Positions 18,564 to 27,087 of a stretch of 64,000 bases of DNA are shown here, in pieces. Where the stretch lies: positions 992,001 to 1,056,000 of the forward strand of contig JAITTY010000005.1 in the NCBI GenBank assembly GCA_031286695.1, read 5' to 3'. The position numbers were made by a program, and so were the translations under genes. Below the pieces are notes generated by a model. It searched no databases. It had not been told where the DNA came from and saw nothing but the letters and a program-made list of their open reading frames with translations. The stretch's first letter is position 1, and each line of letters begins with the position of its first letter. Origin of the DNA: Sphingobacterium sp. GTDB taxonomy: Bacteria; Bacteroidota; Bacteroidia; Sphingobacteriales; Sphingobacteriaceae.

Positions 18564-20225
18564 ATGGACAATAAAGCGATTTCAAAAATTTTCAAATTAT
18601 GCAGCCAATTGATGGAATTGCACAACGAAAATCCTTTTCGAACAAAATCCATAGCAAGTGCCTCTTTTAAGTTGGACAAGCTTCCTTTCCGTATTGAAGA
18701 GGCCAGTCTCGAAGAATTGAGTGCGCAGCCCGGAATAGGAAAAAGCACCGCTGAAAAAGCGAAGGAAGTGGCTGCTACCGGAACTTTTAAAGAGCTTCAG
18801 ACGCTTATGGATAATACGCCATCCGGTATTGTTGAAATGTTAAACATTAAGGGGCTAGGTCCTAAAAAGATCGAGATTATCTGGAAAGAACTTGAGATCG
18901 AAAGTATAGGCGAGCTACTTTATGCCTGTAACGAAAACCGTCTTGTTGAAGCGAAAGGATTTGGACTTAAAACCCAAGAAGACATCAAAAAATCCATTGA
19001 GTTTTCGATCTCCAACAAAGGATGGTTTTTATATGCAAAAGTGCTTCCGTTGGCAGAACGTTTTTTCACTGACCTTAAATCGCATTTTCCGGCTTCCCTA
19101 TTGTCCTTCACAGGTGATTTCAGAAGAAAATGCGAAATTTTGAGCACTGTAGATCTTTTGATTTCTGAGCATATCGATAGCGTAGAGAAATTCTTAGGGG
19201 CATATACTTTAGTCGAAAAAACAGAAAATTCCATAGAATTGACCGATGATCTGGGATTTACTTTCAAAGTCTTCAGCAGCAATATTAATGATTTTTATCG
19301 TGACCTGATTCTTAGCACCGGATCTACAACACACCTCGATCTCCTATTTAATATACTTCCAGATCTCCCTTCACTTTCCAGTGAAGAAGCAATTTACCGC
19401 AACTTGGGTTTGGATTATATCGAACCCGAACTACGTGAAGGATTGAATGAAATAGAACAGGCCCAAAATCACGCCCTACCAAAACTAATCCAATACAAGG
19501 ATCTCAAAGGCACACTTCATAATCACTCTACGTATAGTGATGGTGTCCATAGTCTCGAGCAGATGGCCCTGCATTGTAAAGACGTGTTAAAACTCGAATA
19601 CCTGGGAATCTGTGATCACTCGAAAACGGCAGTTTATGCTAACGGACTATCCATCGAAAGATTAGAAGAACAATGGAATGAGATTGCTGCGTTAAATGAA
19701 AAATTGGCGCCGTTCAAGATCTTCCGTGGGATTGAATCCGATATTCTAGGCGATGGTTCATTGGACTACCCTGATGAGATACTGGCAAAATTCGATTTTG
19801 TTGTTGCTTCCGTTCACTCCAATCTAAAAATGGATGAAGAAAGAGCAACCGCTAGGCTAATTAAAGCGATCGAAAATCCATATACAACAATATTAGGACA
19901 TCCTACCGGAAGGCTATTGTTAAGTAGAGCGGGCTATCCATTAGATTTTAAAAAAGTCATCGATGCTTGTGCTGCAAATGGAGTTGTGATTGAGATAAAT
20001 GCCAATCCTTTACGCCTGGATCTTGACTGGAGATGGCACCGTTATGCCGTAGAAAAAGGAGTACTGCTATCTGTAAATCCGGATGCCCATCGTACGGAGG
20101 GACTACAAGACATGCAGTATGGTGTGTTAGTCGCTCAAAAAGGTGGCCTTCAAGCAAGTAACTGCCTGAATACATATTCTTTAGATGCCATCACGGCGTA
20201 TTTCAACAAGAAAAAACAGCGCTAG
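18564..20225 (+). CDS. polX: PolX-type protein (HhH, Pol beta-like, PHP domain)
   Basis: A 553-residue protein. Residues 1-150 hold helix-hairpin-helix repeats (LSAQPGIGKSTAEKAKEVAA and LNIKGLGPKKIEIIW). A Pol beta-like middle domain follows, then a C-terminal PHP domain from about residue 314: GTLHNHSTYSDGVHSLEQMA, LGICDHSK, FRGIESDI, VASVHSNL, LGHPTGRL, ending with VNPDAHR. PHP metal ligands look complete, so the 3'-5' exonuclease or phosphoesterase could be active. The polymerase palm is altered (STVDLLIS in place of a DxD-type motif). PolX enzymes serve DNA repair. It is followed by ybaK after 3 bases, so they form an operon. Confidence 0.85.
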   Translation: MDNKAISKIFKLCSQLMELHNENPFRTKSIASASFKLDKLPFRIEEASLEELSAQPGIGKSTAEKAKEVAATGTFKELQTLMDNTPSGIVEMLNIKGLGPKKIEIIWKELEIESIGELLYACNENRLVEAKGFGLKTQEDIKKSIEFSISNKGWFLYAKVLPLAERFFTDLKSHFPASLLSFTGDFRRKCEILSTVDLLISEHIDSVEKFLGAYTLVEKTENSIELTDDLGFTFKVFSSNINDFYRDLILSTGSTTHLDLLFNILPDLPSLSSEEAIYRNLGLDYIEPELREGLNEIEQAQNHALPKLIQYKDLKGTLHNHSTYSDGVHSLEQMALHCKDVLKLEYLGICDHSKTAVYANGLSIERLEEQWNEIAALNEKLAPFKIFRGIESDILGDGSLDYPDEILAKFDFVVASVHSNLKMDEERATARLIKAIENPYTTILGHPTGRLLLSRAGYPLDFKKVIDACAANGVVIEINANPLRLDLDWRWHRYAVEKGVLLSVNPDAHRTEGLQDMQYGVLVAQKGGLQASNCLNTYSLDAITAYFNKKKQR

Positions 20226-20228
20226 TGT

Positions 20229-20705
20229 ATGTCCAGTAAAACAAATGCCGTTCGCCTATTGGACACCGCCGGAATAAGTTATGAACTACGAGAATACGAA
20301 GTTGATGAACAGGACGTCAGTGCCGAGCATGTCGCCGAAACCTTAGGTCTATCGCTTGAAACATTATATAAGACCTTGGTTCTAAAAGGCAACAAAGACC
20401 CTTATATTGTGGCTGTCATCCCTGGCAATGCGCATCTTGATTTAAAAAAAATAGCAAAAGCTTCAGGCAATAAAAATTGTGAGATGCTTCCCATGAAAGA
20501 CCTCCTATCGGTCACCGGCTATATTCGTGGAGGCTGCTCTCCCATTGGAATGAAAAAGCAATTTCCAACGTTTATTGAAGAAGCCGCTCAACTAGAAACC
20601 CATATTTCAGTAAGCGCAGGAAAAAGAGGTCTTCAGATGGTATTAAATCCGCTGGACCTCGCTAGCATTGCACATGCACATTGGTCGGATCTGATTGGCC
20701 TATAA
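20229..20705 (+). CDS. ybaK: Cys-tRNA(Pro) deacylase (YbaK/EbsC)
   Basis: A 158-residue protein. It has the YbaK features ETLYKTLVLKGNK (catalytic-site Lys), AVIPGNAHLDLKKIAKASGN and the GYIRGGCSPIGMKKQF loop. The enzyme hydrolyses Cys-tRNA(Pro) formed by mischarging ProRS. It starts 3 bases after the polX stop codon, so it is likely translated from the same transcript. The stop codon lies in the loop of a small GGCCTA/TAGGCC hairpin. Confidence 0.9.
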   Translation: MSSKTNAVRLLDTAGISYELREYEVDEQDVSAEHVAETLGLSLETLYKTLVLKGNKDPYIVAVIPGNAHLDLKKIAKASGNKNCEMLPMKDLLSVTGYIRGGCSPIGMKKQFPTFIEEAAQLETHISVSAGKRGLQMVLNPLDLASIAHAHWSDLIGL

Positions 20706-20711
20706 TAGGCC
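20697..20711 (+). terminator. Small hairpin around the ybaK stop codon
   Basis: GGCCTA-TAA-TAGGCC, the stop codon TAA forming the loop, followed by TCACTTTTT. It fills the 6-base gap before the convergent methyltransferase stop. Short but GC-rich; plausible terminator of the polX-ybaK operon. Confidence 0.45.
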
Positions 20712-21491
20712 TCACTTTTTACGCCCGTATAATAGTATGCGTTTGAAAGAGTAAATGGCCGGAAATTTTGAAAAATGTTTATTGATTCGAGTTTTGAACT
20801 CATCAATAAACAGTACCTTCTTATCTTCTGCTAACCGCTCAATATAGGGAATCAAAGCGGAGCCTGCAATGAAGCTGTAAAGCGTATCAACATCAGTAGC
20901 AATCAAAGGATACACACGGAGTGAAAGATCCAATTGATCCAAGCCATTTTCAAACAGCAGCTGTGCATAAGCGTCAATATCCAATACTGACGAAGGCCTA
21001 TTCCAATCACTTAGATAAGTACGAAAAGGTTCCTCGTTCCCCAGTTCAAATAAAATCTTATTTAAGATATTTTCTGGCTGATAAGGCATCTGTACCGCTA
21101 ATTGTCCACCAACATTTAACTTGGAGATAAGCTGAGGGAAAAGAACCTGATGATCTTCCAGCCATTGTAAGGCTGCATTGCTAAAAATAAGATCCCAGGT
21201 ATTTGGCTCAGCAAGAAATTTTTCGACTGAACTTTGTCTAAATTTTAAACGTTCTGTTTCAAGCTGATGGCTTTCATATAGCATTTCTGCTGAAGAATCC
21301 ATCCCAAGAAAATTTGCTGCAGCGAATTTTTTACTTAGAATAGCTGTTTGTTCACCGGTACCGCAGCCCAAATCTACAGCATGCAGTACGGTATCTCCAA
21401 CGATAAGGTCGGCCAAATCATAAAATGGTTTAAAACGAATATTTTTAAATTGATTATAGGTGTCCGGATTCCAAGGCATATTTTTTTTCAT
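20712..21491 (-). CDS. SAM-dependent methyltransferase, trans-aconitate methyltransferase-like
   Basis: About 259 residues from the ATG at 21491 (MKKNMPWNPDTYNQFKNIRF); an upstream ATG at 21509 adds 6 residues. Class I methyltransferase motifs: VLHAVDLGCGTGEQTAILS (motif I), the acidic turn LGMDSSAEML, and WDLIFSNAALQWLEDH. The opening WNPDTYNQF and the C-terminal layout resemble Tam, which methylates trans-aconitate, but this family also has many uncharacterised members. It ends next to ybaK and begins 30 bases after the lplA stop, so it may be co-transcribed with lplA. Confidence 0.75.
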   Translation of the reverse strand: MKKNMPWNPDTYNQFKNIRFKPFYDLADLIVGDTVLHAVDLGCGTGEQTAILSKKFAAANFLGMDSSAEMLYESHQLETERLKFRQSSVEKFLAEPNTWDLIFSNAALQWLEDHQVLFPQLISKLNVGGQLAVQMPYQPENILNKILFELGNEEPFRTYLSDWNRPSSVLDIDAYAQLLFENGLDQLDLSLRVYPLIATDVDTLYSFIAGSALIPYIERLAEDKKVLFIDEFKTRINKHFSKFPAIYSFKRILLYGRKK

Positions 21492-21520
21492 TATACCCCT
21501 ATAGGGCAATACAACATTTT

Positions 21521-22504
21521 CTATTTAAACAAAGTGAGAATTTCAGAAGCATCGACTTGACCAAAATAAGCCGTTAGATCGACGGACCGCAGCAATAGAT
21601 CAATCTCCTCCAATTCATGCTTTTTTCCAACCAATAGACTTTCGATTTCATGGATCGATTTAGAAGCAAAAAAATCTCCAAAAATTTTAGCGTGTTCAAT
21701 ATATCCTTTGTGTACATCCAGGTGTAATTCTATAAATCCCGCGGGAATCTTAATTGCCTTTTTAAAATTGTAATTTGGAGAAAAACCAAAATTCCAGTCC
21801 CATGTTTCGTATTTTTCTTTGACCAGCTTTTCGATGCTTTCGATATCGAAAGGAGAAAATGTGCTAATTTTAGCTTCAGGGTTCTCCAGTTTCATTTCCG
21901 CAATGAGCAATTCTTTAAAATGAGCGGTTGTAAAACCACTAGGCAAATATCCAATTAAATTCGTTACGCGTGCGCGATTTGATTTTACAGCTTTATCTAC
22001 AAATTTCAATGGATTGACTTTCAAAGCATCACTTAGCACTTGCATCTGTGAATCGACCAATATAGTGCCATGTTGAATCATTTTGCCATTTTTGGCCAGT
22101 TTAGCATTTCCGCTAAATTTTTTCCCATCGACCAACAGGTCATTTCTTCCTTCTAATTTTGCGGGTATATCCAATTTATTCAATAGTGAAACAATCGGCT
22201 GGGTAAAGGTTGAAAAATCCATAAAATCATGATTCCCCAATAAGGTATGAAAGGAAAAATTAAGGTTTCCTGCATCATGATAAACAGCACCGCCCCCCGA
22301 CATCCGCCTGACAACCTTAATATTATTCTCATTGACGTAATCAAGATTTATTTCAGCCAAGGTATTTTGGAATTTACCTATTATAATTGAGGGAGCATTT
22401 ACGTAGAGCAGAAAGATATCTTCTTTGGGGTATTTACCCAATAAATATTCCTCAGAAGCGATGTTAAAATAGGCATTGTCGGAAGGAGAATCTATAATCA
22501 GCAT
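21521..22504 (-). CDS. lplA: Lipoate-protein ligase A
   Basis: A 327-residue protein with the LplA motifs: NAYFNIASEEYLL at the N-terminus, IIIGKFQNTLAEIN, the key RRMSGGGAVYHDAGNLNFSF stretch, and KFSGNAKLAKNGKMIQHGTI with the catalytic lysine region. It attaches free lipoate through lipoyl-AMP to E2 subunits of 2-oxo acid dehydrogenases and GcvH. The length covers the catalytic domain plus the C-terminal accessory domain (about 250-327), so it should be a bona fide ligase rather than LipM. Precedes the methyltransferase gene in the same direction. Confidence 0.92.
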   Translation of the reverse strand: MLIIDSPSDNAYFNIASEEYLLGKYPKEDIFLLYVNAPSIIIGKFQNTLAEINLDYVNENNIKVVRRMSGGGAVYHDAGNLNFSFHTLLGNHDFMDFSTFTQPIVSLLNKLDIPAKLEGRNDLLVDGKKFSGNAKLAKNGKMIQHGTILVDSQMQVLSDALKVNPLKFVDKAVKSNRARVTNLIGYLPSGFTTAHFKELLIAEMKLENPEAKISTFSPFDIESIEKLVKEKYETWDWNFGFSPNYNFKKAIKIPAGFIELHLDVHKGYIEHAKIFGDFFASKSIHEIESLLVGKKHELEEIDLLLRSVDLTAYFGQVDASEILTLFK

Positions 22505-22640
22505 ATTTTTCTTTTTTCAAAAATAACAAGAATTTAATGGAGGTACTTCATTTCAAATTCATAATTACCTCAAATAGCTATTATAGCGTTCCTTCCGATT
22601 TCGGCAACGCTATTCCGCAATTCCATTAGCCTAACTGCCG

Positions 22641-23645
22641 TTAGCCCCGTTGTCCGAAAGCAACTCCCTCCTCTAATTTTTTAATAATAAAGGCTGAAAA
22701 ATCCTCCTGTACGATCTCTTCAGTCTGACATAGCGCTCCCGGACTAAAAACATTAATTTCCATAATACGGTTTCCTACCACATCTAGGCCAACAAAATAC
22801 ATTCCATCCTGAATCAATTTATCCTTAATCTTGTCAACCATCAGCAGCAGCTCTGGGGAGATAATGGCCGCCTGAGTTGTAGCTCCCTGATGGACATTAC
22901 TCCTAATCTCATCACCCTGCTGTACACGGTGCACAGCTGCATATTTCCCATTGATCGAAATGGGCTCTCCATTCAATAAAAAGAATCTAATATCCCCACG
23001 TGCAGCATCCTGAAGATATTCCTGACCAATCACGTAACCATCGCGCGCAATAGCCTCTACCGTTTGTTTTAGATTTTGCTGATTATCCTTATTGATCAAA
23101 AACACATTTTTACCACCTGAACCCTTCAGAGGTTTTAAAATAATAAGCTTGTTCTGTTGTTCAAAAAACTCAATGACATCTGTATAATTTCTGGTTACTA
23201 TAGTCTTTGGTCGGATAGATTCATCAAATCCTTCAAGGTATAACTTATTGCTCGCCCTACCAAGACTATCGGGATCATTGATAACCAATACACCTTTTTC
23301 TTTTAAGAGCGATGCGAATTGCAGTGCAGAGGCTGCTGCCCAAGGCCGGCTAACCATATCCAGAACTGGATCAAATCGCAACCAGACAACATCCATCTCT
23401 TCCAAAAACATTTTAGTCTTTTCTGTTCCCCTTAATACTTCCATTAAGCGATTTGCCGTAATAAGCTTCTGATCAGGAAGCACTTTTCGTACGTGGGCAG
23501 CAATATGTGCAGACTCATAATAGAAATCAGCCAAGCCAATATAATAAATCTCATGTCCCATTTGATGGGCTCTCAAAGCCAAAAGAGTTGTCGTGAAACG
23601 AGCTGTTTCTTTATGGGTTTGGTTGATCACGAATGCTATCTTCAT
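22641..23645 (-). CDS. ATP-grasp ligase, glutathione-synthetase-like
   Basis: A 334-residue protein with an ATP-grasp fold. Visible: ATP-binding KLIILKPLKGSGGKNVFLI, GYVIGQEYLQDAARGDIRFF, then ISINGKYAAVHRVQQGDEIR, VHQGAT and the metal-binding VVGNRIMEINVFSPG. This is GshB-like, but no gamma-glutamylcysteine synthetase is here, and the neighbouring DUF1704 and N-formylglutamate amidohydrolase genes are a set often seen with GshB-like proteins. It may therefore form an unknown peptide or amino acid conjugate rather than glutathione. It starts 13 bases after the DUF1704 stop and is the last gene of a three-gene minus-strand operon. Confidence 0.82.
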   Translation of the reverse strand: MKIAFVINQTHKETARFTTTLLALRAHQMGHEIYYIGLADFYYESAHIAAHVRKVLPDQKLITANRLMEVLRGTEKTKMFLEEMDVVWLRFDPVLDMVSRPWAAASALQFASLLKEKGVLVINDPDSLGRASNKLYLEGFDESIRPKTIVTRNYTDVIEFFEQQNKLIILKPLKGSGGKNVFLINKDNQQNLKQTVEAIARDGYVIGQEYLQDAARGDIRFFLLNGEPISINGKYAAVHRVQQGDEIRSNVHQGATTQAAIISPELLLMVDKIKDKLIQDGMYFVGLDVVGNRIMEINVFSPGALCQTEEIVQEDFSAFIIKKLEEGVAFGQRG

Positions 23646-23658
23646 ATAAAATATTCGG

Positions 23659-25500
23659 TTATTGAATCATTTGAAATATTCCATTATTGTTCTTTTTTAG
23701 TTGTATCAATGCTTCTTTATACGGCTCCGTTAGGTACCTTGGGGTTAAAGCCGGAGCTCTCAATACCCCTTTTAACATCAGTTCTTCGACAATCGGAATA
23801 TAATCCTCCCGAATTTTCCCCATTGTCAGCAGCGATAGATCTCGCCCGCTTTTAATATAATTAGTCAATTCGATTAAACCACTCAAGTATAACGCATCTT
23901 TGGTAAGCCCACCACTTCTGTATACACGCATCGTCATTTGAAAAGCTGTTTCGGGCAAAAATTGATACTTATCAAGCAAAACTGAAAACGTGTCAATAAA
24001 TGAATTGCCTTGTTGCATATGATGGACGGCGATAACTCTTCCTGCCAGAATACGTAGTCTATTGTTTGTCAGTCCGCCGACCAGATATTCGGCAAGTACG
24101 GCGAGACCTTCCTGAAGTTTTTCATAACCGGGAACCCCTAATCTGAAAAGACTGAACGGCTGTTGTTTCCCGTTGTAGTAAGTGACGATATGTGTACCAA
24201 CCTCATGCTGAATCAGTGCCTTTACCCTATTCCGCGGCAAACTATACTGCTTACTAATATTGAGCACGCCCTGATTTACCATCACCCCATAAATATCATC
24301 CCGAAGCCTCACGGTAGTCCCAAAATTTGGATCTTGGGTTTTCAAATAATCCAATTCTTCCTGAGCAAGTTTAGCAAACTCCTCCGCATAGACAATATCT
24401 TCCTCTTTCGTTCGCACTTCTCGATCGGTTGTGGTAATTGTCAGAATCGCCTGGGCTTTTTCCAACAATTTTTCATTGACTGTACCAAAAACTTGCATGC
24501 TTCCCAATAGGAAACCTTCTTTTCCCCTTTCACTCAGCATCGTCATCATCTGATCGAGTTCCTTTCGTTTGTCACGAAACAAATAAGCAATAGAGGGGTC
24601 AAATAAATCTTCGATATGCAAGTTATAGAGGTTTCTCTTGATAATATCCGGATCAATAGGCATAGGGCGATATCGAAAAATAGGTGTTTTGCGATAGTTA
24701 CCTTTTTTAAATTGAAGCCATGCGTCATAGGAATTTGTCGGAGTAATCAATAACAGGAAATCAAACCTTTGGCTTTCCCGGGCCAATTTTTGATCAATCT
24801 CCCAAGCCAGAGGAAGCATCTTTTTAGGCTGACTTATTTTAAATGCAGTAGGTTTAGATAAGGTATGTATGCGAATGAATTCAAAGAATGTTTTAGATAG
24901 GCTCCTTGATATGGCCTCACGGAAATGACGAAGATCTATCGGTAAGATTTGCTGATCTACACCTAGTAAATACTTCGGCTTTATTTCCAGCCCCATGTAA
25001 AATATATTGGTATTCAGATTATCTAACTGTACACTTGATGGCGATAAACTTTGGGTAGCATTTGTTTTCGAATCTGTCAAAATCTCTACTTTGGCAATTG
25101 ATTCTTCGGTGCTCAATTGCTTACCGAGATATTGCGCAATTGCCTGTACATTTTTTCGCGCAATATGAATTTGAATATCCTCTTCCTGTGTTGCATCTGC
25201 AGCCCAAGCTTCAATAATAAGGCAGGCGCCAAACTCTTCGACAAGTTGATTGAGAATTGGAGCGATCCATTCCGAAACATTCATCTGCGGATCTCTCACC
25301 CTAAAATAAGCCGGTTCTGATTTGACCAGCTCCGAAAGCATAGGATCCTGACTAAAAAACTGTCTATACAAAAAGAGGTAAGGCACAACCTGATTAAAAA
25401 CCAACTTATTTTTTGGAGGGATCTGCACATGGAAAACCTCTTTATTTTTGATCTTCTTTAGAATGCCAGCGAGCTGTTTAGCATTATCTTTCATAGGCAA
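23659..25500 (-). CDS. DUF1704 / QEGLA-motif zinc peptidase-like protein
   Basis: A 613-residue protein with the name-giving QEGLAVLAEYLVGG near residue 464 and, about 30 residues earlier, the zincin-type HEVGTH (HExxxH). The same pair is found in the eukaryotic tyrosine carboxypeptidase MATCAP, which has a DUF1704 fold, so a metallopeptidase is the best guess; the bacterial substrate is unknown. The database name 'flavohemoglobin expression-modulating' rests on one old observation and should not be trusted. It overlaps the upstream N-formylglutamate amidohydrolase gene by 17 bases and is followed by the ATP-grasp gene after 13 bases, so the three are translationally coupled. Confidence 0.85.
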   Translation of the reverse strand: MPMKDNAKQLAGILKKIKNKEVFHVQIPPKNKLVFNQVVPYLFLYRQFFSQDPMLSELVKSEPAYFRVRDPQMNVSEWIAPILNQLVEEFGACLIIEAWAADATQEEDIQIHIARKNVQAIAQYLGKQLSTEESIAKVEILTDSKTNATQSLSPSSVQLDNLNTNIFYMGLEIKPKYLLGVDQQILPIDLRHFREAISRSLSKTFFEFIRIHTLSKPTAFKISQPKKMLPLAWEIDQKLARESQRFDFLLLITPTNSYDAWLQFKKGNYRKTPIFRYRPMPIDPDIIKRNLYNLHIEDLFDPSIAYLFRDKRKELDQMMTMLSERGKEGFLLGSMQVFGTVNEKLLEKAQAILTITTTDREVRTKEEDIVYAEEFAKLAQEELDYLKTQDPNFGTTVRLRDDIYGVMVNQGVLNISKQYSLPRNRVKALIQHEVGTHIVTYYNGKQQPFSLFRLGVPGYEKLQEGLAVLAEYLVGGLTNNRLRILAGRVIAVHHMQQGNSFIDTFSVLLDKYQFLPETAFQMTMRVYRSGGLTKDALYLSGLIELTNYIKSGRDLSLLTMGKIREDYIPIVEELMLKGVLRAPALTPRYLTEPYKEALIQLKKNNNGIFQMIQ

Positions 25501-26341
25501 AATAGTTTTCTACAGTCTCTATACTGTGCAAAAGAAGTTGCTTATATTCCTGAAGTTTTTGTGGATATACTTCCCCAGTCCATTCGTCCATAAAATCCTT
25601 TCGGAACTCTATAGAAAAAACACAGCCCTTATCGCCGAATTTATCGTTCAGATATGCCGAAAGAAACCCACCCTTAAATTTCACATTCTCTCGAACATCA
25701 TAAGTTTGCCCATCCTTTCCAGACTGAAGAGCCCTTATGAACTGATCCGTCAGCTCACGCCATCTACCATGATTATGAGATGTACCTATGTTAATTTGCG
25801 GATTGGCCATTTTATCCAACTTTTTTTCTGGCCCATCGCGCCGCATATTGTAACTATGAATATCGTACACAAGGAAATAACCATAACGATCAATAGTACG
25901 CTCAATCTCTCGATTGATTTCATCATACACACGATCATAAGTCGCATATAACTGACTTTTTAAATCATCGGGCAAATCAGATTGCCATACATGCATTCCC
26001 CATGACTGTTCGGGCCTCAAATAAACCGCATCTTCTTGCTTTCTGTTCAGATCCAACTGAAACCTGGAAGTTCCTGAAACGAATCGATTAAACGGAAGTT
26101 CTGCCAAAATGGCTGTGTAAGGATCTTCCTCGCGTAGTCGTTCTTCTTCCGAAATATTGAAAAAGGGGATTAAACGCTCATCAACGTGATGACCATCATG
26201 AATGGCAAAAGCCCAAAAGGGTCCATCATAGCGTTCCAATTGATAGAGATATGTTAACGACATGTACTTTTTTTTAAACAGTGTATGACCCATTGCCAGA
26301 TAAGCATTGATCTTTCGCTTAAATAAACGCATGTCGCTCAC
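25484..26341 (-). CDS. N-formylglutamate amidohydrolase-like protein
   Basis: A 285-residue protein of the N-formylglutamate amidohydrolase/HutG-like zinc hydrolase family: FAIHDGHHVDERLI, VYDIHSYNMRRDG, INIGTSHNHGRWR and IEFRKDFMDEW, with the histidines and acidic residues expected for a metal centre. In histidine degradation this fold frees glutamate from N-formylglutamate, but no hut gene is in view and the neighbours are a zincin and an ATP-grasp ligase. A role in amide-bond hydrolysis of the same unknown conjugate is more likely. First gene of the operon; its start codon lies next to the small-RNA region. Confidence 0.82.
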   Translation of the reverse strand: MSDMRLFKRKINAYLAMGHTLFKKKYMSLTYLYQLERYDGPFWAFAIHDGHHVDERLIPFFNISEEERLREEDPYTAILAELPFNRFVSGTSRFQLDLNRKQEDAVYLRPEQSWGMHVWQSDLPDDLKSQLYATYDRVYDEINREIERTIDRYGYFLVYDIHSYNMRRDGPEKKLDKMANPQINIGTSHNHGRWRELTDQFIRALQSGKDGQTYDVRENVKFKGGFLSAYLNDKFGDKGCVFSIEFRKDFMDEWTGEVYPQKLQEYKQLLLHSIETVENYFAYER

Positions 26342-26477
26342 AAAAGGTTTGAAATTTAACTAGATTTCCGCCGAAAATAGAACACCCTATTATTCCATTC
26401 AGAACAAGCGTTAAAAATCGTTAAACAAACAGGGGCATTAGGCACATTGGCATCTTTCTTGAATATTGTCTAGTAGT

Positions 26478-26552
26478 TTCATAAATTTAGGTTAATAATT
26501 TAGTTAGTTTATAAAAAACCTGTTAGTCCCCGCTAACAGGTTTTTTATTTTT
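26478..26552 (+). ncRNA. Putative small RNA, copy 1 of tandem CCCCG-loop family
   Basis: Leader ATAAATTTAGGTTAATAATT, then TTAG and a terminator hairpin: AACCTGTTAG (26517-26526) pairs with CTAACAGGTT (26533-26542), loop TCCCCG, followed by TTTTATTTTT. With flanking A- and T-runs the stem reaches 14 bp. The leader start TAAATTTA resembles the -7 element TAnnTTTG, so the RNA may begin around 26495 and be only 50-60 nt long. Stem sequence differs from copies 2 and 3 while leader and loop are the same, which is the mark of a conserved RNA rather than a plain duplication. Confidence 0.65.
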
Positions 26553-26686
26553 CTAGAAAGAAAACAAAATAAATATTAGAATATTTTACTGAGAATCAAT
26601 ACTAAACAATTAAAAAATGTTAAAAAGTAAAAAAAAGTGATATCCACTGAAACATTTCTCAAACTTACTACGTTATATAGGTACTT

Positions 26687-26754
26687 TTCATAAATTTAGG
26701 TTAATAATTGGTTAGGAAAACTCCTGTTGCTCCCCGCTTCAGGAGTTTCTGTTT
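26687..26754 (+). ncRNA. Putative small RNA, copy 2 of tandem CCCCG-loop family
   Basis: Same leader (26689-26709) followed by GGTTAG and a hairpin AAACTCCTG (26718-26726) with CAGGAGTTT (26740-26748). The inner part has two T-T mismatches and a G-C pair around the loop CTCCCCG, so the apical loop is looser than in the other copies. The T-run is interrupted (TTTCTGTTT). Weakest of the three. Confidence 0.6.
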
Positions 26755-26974
26755 ATCAATACATTAAAACTATAACAAAGAAAAATATTTCACCAAAAAC
26801 ACCTCGAATAAACCATCAATAGGTCAGCATATGGATTTCAAAAAAACACGTTTTTATTCATTCAGTTCGTATAAAGAAACTCTAATACGTACAGAAATTT
26901 TAATAACAAAAAAATGACAATATGTTCACGCAAAGAAAATAAGTTTTGGCATAGGTATTGCACTGTTTTGAGTA

Positions 26975-27044
26975 TTCATAAATTTAGGTTAATAATTGGT
27001 TAGTTAGAAACACTTGAAGTTCCCCGCTTCAAGTGTTTTTTTTT
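26975..27044 (+). ncRNA. Putative small RNA, copy 3 of tandem CCCCG-loop family
   Basis: Same leader (26977-26997) followed by GGTTAG and a perfect 11-bp hairpin AACACTTGAAG (27009-27019) with CTTCAAGTGTT (27027-27037), loop TTCCCCG, then a run of nine T. A TTG (26958-26960) lies at a distance suitable for a -33 element of the putative TAAATTTA promoter. The T-run exists only on the plus strand, which fixes the direction. Confidence 0.65.
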
Positions 27045-27087
27045 AATAGCTATACCCTATATAAAATAGAAAACCATCTGTTTATAT

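Larger units (their letters stand above)
26342..27087. other. 746-base protein-free region holding three repeated short transcription units
   Basis: Contains no credible protein gene on either strand. Three copies of a conserved leader plus CCCCG-loop hairpin occupy 26478-26552, 26687-26754 and 26975-27044, all on the plus strand, with about 210 and 290 bases between their starts. The spacer sequences between copies do not resemble each other and are A/T-rich. The flanking genes are both minus-strand. Confidence 0.8.

Noticed and set aside
26342..27087. Reading the three repeats as a CRISPR array or insertion-sequence remnant
   Set aside because: Repeat spacing is 210 and 290 bases, copies are hairpin terminators on one strand, and there are no inverted ends or target duplications.
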